Assembly: GCA_043228905.1 (NCBI GenBank)
Contig: JBHGNT010000005.1
Coordinates: forward strand, 12,276,001-12,340,000
Direction: 5' to 3'
DNA from: Azolla caroliniana
Taxonomy: Eukaryota; Polypodiophyta
DNA: 64,000 nt
Shown here in pieces: positions 57,900 to 64,000 of this stretch. Both the position numbers and the translations under genes were made by a program. The notes beneath the pieces are model-generated. The model was not told the DNA's origin and ran no database searches. It saw only the letters and a list, made by a program, of their open reading frames with translations. Positions within the stretch are counted from its first letter, which is position 1. Each line of letters begins with the position of its first letter.

Positions 57900-60800
57900 C
57901 GATCCGCTGAAAGACACTTGGTCATTCCATCTGCGACATTATCGGTTGTGGATATCTTCTCAAGACCGATTTTCCCTGAAATGACGTAGTCCTAAATGAA
58001 GTGATATCGAACGTCGATATGCTTAGAGGCGTTGTGGCGAACTGGATTTTTTGACAAAGCAACAGCACCCTGACTGTCGTTGTAGACAACTGGAGCCGAG
58101 TCGGAGTCGACCTGTCGAAACGTGTGTGCCAGCCGACCGAGCCATAAAGCTTCTTTTGCCGCGTCGGACACAGCTACATATTCCACTTCGGTCGTTGAGG
58201 TGGTTGTGCACTCCTAAAGTTTTGACTTCCACGAGATTGCTCCATTGCCGAATTTGAAACAGTATCCGGTTGTTGATTTCCGATTGTCCACACAGTCGGC
58301 AAAGTCCGAGTCGGTGTAACTGACTACACCTAAGGTTGAGTTCAGGCCGAAAAGAATGTCATGGTCTTTTGTGCCAGTTAGATATCTGAACACATGCTTG
58401 ACTGCGTTCCAGTGCGATCGGTCGGGGTTGTGCATGAATCTGCTGACGACTCCTACGGCGTAAGAAATATCAGGCTGTGTCATGACCATCGCGTACATGA
58501 TGGAGCCAAATGCCGGTGCATACGGTACCGACTTCATATCTTCCCCCTCCGGACCGGATGTCGGACAGTCTCGTTGAGATAGCCGAAGGTTGATGGGGAG
58601 CAGGGTCGAAGCAGACTTGGCCAATAGCATGTTGAAGCGTTCTAAGACATGTCCAATGTAGTCGGTTTGAGACAAGAAAAGTTGTCGTGTATTGCAATAC
58701 CGACTAATCTTCATACCAAGTATGTGTCTTGCCGGACCGAGGTCCTTCATGGCAAACTTCAACCGCAGTTGCCGAACGAGTTCGGTGAGCTCTCCGGCAT
58801 GATGACCGGAGAGTAGCATGTCATCCACGTAGATGATGAGGAAGACGGGAGACCCGTCTAGGGTTTTTTTGGTGAAGAGACAGTGGTCCTCATCGCTCTT
58901 TGAGAAACCGACCAATTGGATGAAGTCGTCGAACTTCTTGTACCACTGTCGGGGTGCCTGTTTCAGGCCGTAGAGACTCTTCCTGAGTCGGCAGACTAGA
59001 TGTTCCTGGACGGATGCCACAAACCCTTTCGGTTGCTCCATATAGATTTCCTTCTATAGGTCACCATGGAGGAATGTCATTTTTACATCTAACTGAATCA
59101 GCTCCAAGTTGTCGGCGGCCACGACGCCGAGCATGAAACAAAGGGTCATCATTTTCACCACTGGTGAAAAGATTTTGTCGAAGTCGACGCCATATTCTTG
59201 TCAAAATCCCTTTGCAACTAATCTGGTCTTGTACTTTGGGTTGGTCGAGTCGGACGTCTCTTTTAGTCGATAGACCCACTTACATGGAAGAGCACATCGA
59301 TTCTCCGGTAATTCTACTAAGTTCCAAGTCTTGTTTGCACGAATGGAGTGCATTTCCGACTCCATCGCCAAATGCCATGTGGCGGAATCGGCAGATGCCG
59401 ATGCTTCTTCATAAGACGTCGGTTCGCCTGCGTCAATGAAGAAAATTCCGGGAGAGTACCTCTCCGGAGGTTGCGACAATCTCTTGGATCTGCGAGGTAT
59501 GACTGAACTGGTCGCACCGGGTGTCGATGTTGGATGACCGGGAGCCGAGCCATTTGGCTGTGCCGAATCGGTGGATTCGGTGCGAGAGTTGTCGGTTACC
59601 CGTGAAACCGATCTCGTGTTGTGGACTGGGCCATCATGAAGGGTTGGCACTTCGGAAAATATTACCCTTCAGACTTCAATAGGCCTTTCGGCCATTTTAT
59701 GCATAGCTGACTCGTTGAACATGACGTCTGAACTTCAGACGATTTGTCTGTGCTCGGGGTCCCAGAGTCGATATCTAATCTCGCCGTCGGGTCCATACCC
59801 AAGAAAAACACATTTCCTTGACCTTGGTTCGAGTTTTCGGCTGTCGTCTTTCGATATGAGAGCATACGCCTCGCAACCGAAGATCCTCAGTTTGTCATAA
59901 TTCAGCTTACTGCCGGTCCATATTTCCTAAGGTATTTGAAGTCCTAGAGGTCTACTTGGCGACATATTTATTATGTGTACTGCCGTAAGTAGAGCCTCTG
60001 TCCAGAAGCCATCTGACTATGCGTTCAACAATTCTGTTCTACTCCGGACTATGCCTATAGTCCGGAGTGTTGGAGGATGGATACTATGCGTTCTTGAATC
60101 GTCTGATTCATGCGTTCAACAATTCTGTTCTACTCCGGACTATAGGGTGCCATATATTCACGTCGAATGCCGCGTTCCCAGCATAATTTGACGAATTCTT
60201 CAAACTTGAATTCTCCTCCATTGTCGGTTCGGAGACATTTCAGTTTCCGACCGGTCTGATTTTCGACCATTGCAAGCCATTTGGAGAAGATCAAGAACAC
60301 CCGATCTTTGGTTCTGATGGGGTAAGCCCACACCTTCCGAGTCGAGTCGTCAATAAAACTGATGTGGCATCGGGGAGACTGATGTGGCATCGGGCCACAA
60401 ACATCCGAGTGGACCAAATTGAGGGGACTTGATTCTCTTGGTGTTGATGTCGGGTGTGATGTAGCTACCTGTTTGCCGTACTGGCAATGCTCGCAAAATT
60501 GGTGATTCAAGAAGGAGAGTTTGGGGATGTAACCGGCTCTGGATAGGTGCATTATGCCGGCCTTGCTGAGGTGTCCAAGTCGTCTGTGCCATAACGATGA
60601 CACGGGGATATCAACCAAAAATAAGTCACCCTCTTTGAGTGTGACATATAAAGGATACAAGGAATGTACCTTTGGTCCTCGAGCAAGAGGTTCCCTTTGT
60701 GGAGTGTCCACCCTCCTGATGAGAATCTGGCACGGATGCCAGCTTCATCAAGTTGTCCGACTGAGATCAAGGGTCTTGAAAGCTCAGGAAGGTGTCGAAC

Positions 60801-61058
60801 ATTTTGTAGTACGAGTGTAGAGCCTCCCGGAAGATTGAGCTCTACGGTGCCGATTCCGATTATAGCACAGTGTTGCAAGTTTTCGACTCGAACTGAGTCG
60901 GAGTGCATGTCTGAGTATTGCCGAAACTGAGATCGGTGAGGTGTCACAAGATACAATGCACCTGAGTCCAAGAGCCATGTGCTCGATTCCTCAGCCGTAA
61001 GCAAAACTTTTGATTCGATTGGATTCTCTATGGACAGTATGTTCAAGTCGATCGTCAA
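57900..61058 (-). pseudogene. copia D pol
   Basis: In order: protease-like TWLLDSGALYLVTP (near 60985), GAG-pre-integrase (LWHRRLGHLSKAGI), integrase (HSDVCGP, FIDDSTRKVWAYP, LRTDNGGEFKFEEF, ending at 60130), RT from 59650 (KWVYRLKETSDS) through 59041-58214 (PKGFVASVQEHLVCRLRKSL, IIYVDDMLLSGH), and RNase H (YTDSDFADCVDNRKSTTGYC; then VYNDSQGAVALSKNP). A local rearrangement at 60020-60143 interrupts integrase. Stops and frame changes elsewhere make it inactive, although the YVDD motif is kept. Confidence 0.85.
60020..60143. repeat. 33 bp direct repeat enclosing a perfect hairpin
   Basis: TGCGTTCAACAATTCTGTTC-type 33 bp units at 60020-60052 and 60111-60143. Between and overlapping them, 60041-60052 and 60057-60068 are perfect 12 bp inverted repeats (ACTCCGGACTAT) with a 4 bp loop. 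It lies in the integrase region of copia D. Confidence 0.9.
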
Positions 61059-61109
61059 AATTTCGGTTGAAGAGCCGACATAGTTGACCTCCTCATGCCG
61101 GCTACTCTT

Positions 61110-61823
61110 CTGATCCGCTCTCTGAGCTTTGTCGGTTTTTGCTTTGAGTGCTTGGTAGTCGGCTTTGATGTGTCTCGGTTTCTTGCAGTAGTTGCAAATT
61201 CGGTTGTCCTGGGACTTGCACCGGCTTCGCTGATTGTTCGGCGGTCAGGAAGAACTTCTTCCCCCGTTGTTTGATCGGTCGATCGAACCTTGTACTACAT
61301 AAGCTTCATCTACCGAGTCTTTGTTGAAAGACTTTCTCCGAGCTACTTCAGTCAGGATTGCGCTCGTGACTTCGGAGTATTTAACGGCAACTATTGAAGC
61401 ATTGCACATGGTTGTAACGAAAGTTTCCCATGAAGAGGGGAGACTACTCATGAGTATCATTGCTCTGAGTTCATCCTCGATTGTCATCCCCTGAGACGAG
61501 ATTTGGGAGCTTATGCTTTCGTACTCGTTGAGGTGTGCCTGAACCGAATTGGATTCTTTCATCCGCAAGTTGTAGAGGTGCCGAATCAGATACATCTTCG
61601 TTGCAGCAACCTTCTTTTCATAAGTTTCCGACAGTGTTTTCCAAAGTTCAAACGTTGTCGTGCATGATTGCACTATGAAGTACACTGACTCCGACAAGTG
61701 CATCCGAATCGTGGCGCGGACGATTCTGTCCAGCTTTAGCCACTCGTTTGCCTTGTATGCTTCTGGAGGATTTTCATTCTCAATCGGGTCTATCTTACCC
61801 TTGACTATGAGATAGTCCTGCAT
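61110..61823 (-). pseudogene. copia D gag
   Basis: The frame at 61823-61245 reads MQDYLIVKGKIDPIENENPP and has the copia gag landmarks ANEWLKLDRIVRATIRMHL, TTFELWKTLSETYEKK, KMYLIRHLYNLRMKES and LMSSLPSSWETFV. A frame change then leads to a knuckle-like CNYCKKPRHIKADY near 61200-61160, in which the last cysteine reads tyrosine. Confidence 0.85.
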
Positions 61824-62565
61824 TTGTTCCGTCTAGAAGTTGAAGTTCGAACCGTCGAACCTCCTTAGACTCATCTCCGATGAGCCGGATGTTGATGCTA
61901 TCTGCTTCGGTTTCAGTTGGTAAGACTCGGTTCGGAGTTGACTACGAACCTTAGTGGGGTGCAGCCGATCGGATCACCCGATATCGTTCTAGTTGGTTTT
62001 GAACCCGAGTCGGTTTGGTTTCGGATACTTGTTGTTGAACTTGCTCGGAGTTACTCCGGTAACTTGAGGGATAGAACTAGTTGGTCTTCCCGAATGTTGC
62101 CGAGTCAGAGTGAGCCCGGTTAGCTTCCGATTGTATGCCGAATACCGATTACACGAAACCAATTGTTTGGGCCGATTCTGCTTTGGATGACTGCAGCGAT
62201 GAGAGGGACGGATCCAACTAATCCTTCCGAATGTCACTCAGCCGAGTGAAGCACGAAGTGGTTGTTGCCAGGAGACCAATCTGTAGCGGGTGAATAGCGT
62301 CCGGTGACCTATTCGGATGTTGTTTAACTGAATGAAGCACGATTGGGTCGGTTGTTGCTCAAGGAGCTCCCCTCAAGCGGTTACAATCACATGAACTGAG
62401 TACAACCAATTGGCTTACTCCAATTTGTGATTTAACACAGTGAGATGCGAGCTTTTTGTTTTTCTTCTCCCTTCTCTGTTCTTCAAAGAAAACGAAAACA
62501 GAATGTTTTGTTGTGCGATGATGGCCGGCAGCGGGTTGAAGAACCTCCAACACTCTGATACCAAA

Positions 62566-62867
62566 TGTTGGGGACAAGGCTATCAATGCGGAAGTGCAAG
62601 CAACATTCGTGATGAAGAAGAACCTGTGTATGCATGAGCAAGATAGACACAGAGGGAGAGAGAGAGAGAGAGAGAGGCACAAAGTAATTGTTATATTCAA
62701 TAGCAACAGTTACAAATGACAACCAATCTTTACTAAAGGTTACAAAGTCACTTTATATAGTGACTATCCTAGGGCAACTACCCTTTATGCTATTTACAGA
62801 AATAGCCCGAACTTGGGTTGTCCAAAGGGACAGTGTGAATACGGCCATTATACACTCATATTCGACA
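62566..62867 (-). repeat. 5' LTR of copia D
   Basis: 302 bp counterpart of 57325-57648 with a shorter GA tract (62655-62676). Confidence 0.9.
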
Positions 62868-63237
62868 CCTCTTCGGCAAGAGGCACTTCAAGGGAGGTCT
62901 GATTAATCAATCCCTAGAAAGCATTCAGATGTTTTTCCATGCTGGAGCCATCAAAATACCGGAGTCTCGCTATTTTTCGGAACACTAAGACTCTGTTAAC
63001 AACATTTTTGTTCTCGAACATAATGACAATCTTCTCCCAAAGGACATCCGCCTTGTTCTCCTCATTGAAGTTGTTGTATAGACTCATGTCTCTAAAACAA
63101 CTTATGTATGCAGTTGCCTTCAGATGCATGACTTCCAAAGTCAATGCATTGATCTTGTCAGGCTTGGTCTTCCCATATTGCGCTGGCAGCCAGAGATCTT
63201 TGCATACCAACATGTCTCTCACCTTTGACTTCCACAC
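62868..63237 (-). pseudogene. copia C gag, N-terminal part
   Basis: Minus-strand frame with MWKSKVRDMLVCKDLW, ENKADVLWEKIVIMFENK and FDGSSMEKHLNAF, typical of copia gag. It is cut at 62868 by copia D and resumes at 57324. The target duplications read CCTCT here and TCTCT there, one base apart. Confidence 0.8.
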
Positions 63238-63335
63238 TGACTAGTTGGAGCCGATTAACTTGAACATGCCGCCGAATGAGTCTTCCATTTTCTTTCTTAG
63301 CTTGAAGGTTATAAACCTTTGCTTTGATACCAGTT

Positions 63336-63599
63336 TGATAAAAAATGGGTCTCGGCCACAATCGAGATTCAAGCACAAAGAAGAGAAAACAGAAAATCAG
63401 ATAATGATTCACTTCCACGAAGACACGGGATATTGGCATGGAAAACCCCAACCAAGTAAAAACCACGGGAGCCCACAGACTCTGAACAAATTACTATGAG
63501 AGGCAATACAATGAGACTCACAGGCAACAACCTCGAGCTCGTCTTCTTTGCCTATAGGCGGTTACAACAGAGATGCTTTGCTCTCAGTCTCTCTTTTGC

Positions 63600-63632
<33 letters not shown>

Positions 63633-63911
63633 TAGTTACACAGTCAAAAACTCTCTTCAACGCTCTCTACCTTAACATAAAGTTTTGCTCTAGTTCCTTT
63701 ATACTAATACAACTTAGGACTATTTACAAATATGGCCTAAATAAGCACAACACTAAACCTATTTACATATGTGGCCTCTTCCGGATGCATATCCGGATTC
63801 GATACAGACACTGATTCGGATCCAAATCCGAATCCGGTCTCTCTTTTCCTTCAGATCCGACTGATCCAGCTCGTGCTCTCCTTCCCATCCGAAGGGACCT
63901 GTTTCCTAACA
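63336..63911 (-). repeat. 5' LTR of copia C
   Basis: Plus-strand reading TGATAAAAAATGG...GTTTCCTAACA, 576 bp, followed by the target duplication TATAT. It includes a (TC)n run near 63599-63621. Confidence 0.9.
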
Positions 63912-63916
63912 TATAT

Positions 63917-64000
63917 CACCAAAAGGTATCTTTCTTTCCATTAAGCCCCCTCCATACATACACATCCCCCTTTATATAGGAAAGACATGAAAATTACAAT
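63917..64000. other. window edge beyond copia C
   Basis: Short AT-rich sequence following the TATAT duplication, with no recognisable feature. Confidence 0.4.

Larger units (their letters stand above)
57325..62867 (-). mobile_element. Ty1/copia element D, nested in copia C
   Basis: 5543 bp minus-strand element. LTRs at 57325-57648 and 62566-62867 both read TGTTGGGGACAAGGC...TTCGACA on the plus strand; their length difference is mostly in a GA tract. The primer-binding site (TTGGTATCAGAG on the minus strand, about 62554-62565) adjoins the right LTR. A polypurine tract (ACAGGGGAG) adjoins the left LTR. Target duplication TCTCT/CCTCT has one mismatch. Confidence 0.92.
53693..63911 (-). mobile_element. 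Ty1/copia element C, decayed, hosting copia D
   Basis: Minus-strand element with LTRs at 63336-63911 (5') and 53693-54239 (3') and a perfect target duplication TATAT (53688-53692 and 63912-63916). The primer-binding site (CTGGTATCAAAGC on the minus strand, 63322-63334) adjoins the 5' LTR, and a polypurine tract (AAGGGGGAGTTTG) adjoins the 3' LTR. Without copia D it is about 4.7 kb, slightly short because part of gag and protease is deleted. Confidence 0.9.

Noticed and set aside
1-64000. tRNA, rRNA or small RNA genes
   Set aside because: Apart from primer-binding sites that match tRNA ends, I saw no cloverleaf-like or ribosomal sequence.

Overview
The window looks like nuclear DNA from a green plant (streptophyte). 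It is almost wholly transposable elements inserted into one another, and I see no intact host gene. Plant origin is supported by TTTAGGG telomere-type repeats at 9703-9729, plant-type Ty1/copia and Ty3/gypsy retrotransposons (one with a chromodomain), and a captured fragment of the plant-specific ribosomal stalk protein P3. I cannot name the species; a fern, lycophyte, bryophyte or charophyte alga would all fit.

Layout. 1-4230: decayed minus-strand gypsy element A. 4231-5090: AT-rich repeats. 5091-5440: plus-strand gypsy scrap. 5441-14712 plus 53121-53195: decayed minus-strand gypsy element B, interrupted by a non-coding LTR element (6791-11955, 1.3 kb LTRs). Inside the LTR of B sits copia A (14713-53115, target duplication GTTAC). 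Copia A was hit three times: by chromovirus G1 (14894-22005, ATGAG) in its 5' LTR, by gypsy G2 (22267-41109, CCATT) just after its primer-binding site, and by a 7 kb terminal-inverted-repeat element P (41623-48601, AGATCAAG) in its gag. G2 was hit by an 8.8 kb DNA transposon M (26160-34978, GGAT) inside its reverse transcriptase. From 53196 there is an LTR scrap, then minus-strand copia C (53693-63911, TATAT) containing minus-strand copia D (57325-62867).

The most interesting object is transposon M. It has near-perfect 36 bp inverted repeats and two divergently transcribed genes. One is a six-exon gene that splices in frame into a 968-residue protein joining a ParB-like domain to a permuted (beta-class type) DNA methyltransferase, an architecture familiar from bacteria and phages. 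The other is a 926-codon transposase-like gene resembling proteins annotated DUF7869, broken by a single in-frame TGA. A hairpin built from four copies of a 12-mer lies in the first intron of the ParB-methyltransferase gene. My inference is a eukaryotic DNA transposon that carries its own DNA-binding DNA modification enzyme.

Element P is also notable: it is a gene-capturing element holding pseudogene pieces of S-adenosylmethionine synthetase and ribosomal protein P3. Copia A and G2 are silenced mainly by nonsense codons that C-to-T or G-to-A transitions can explain, as expected for methylated plant repeats.
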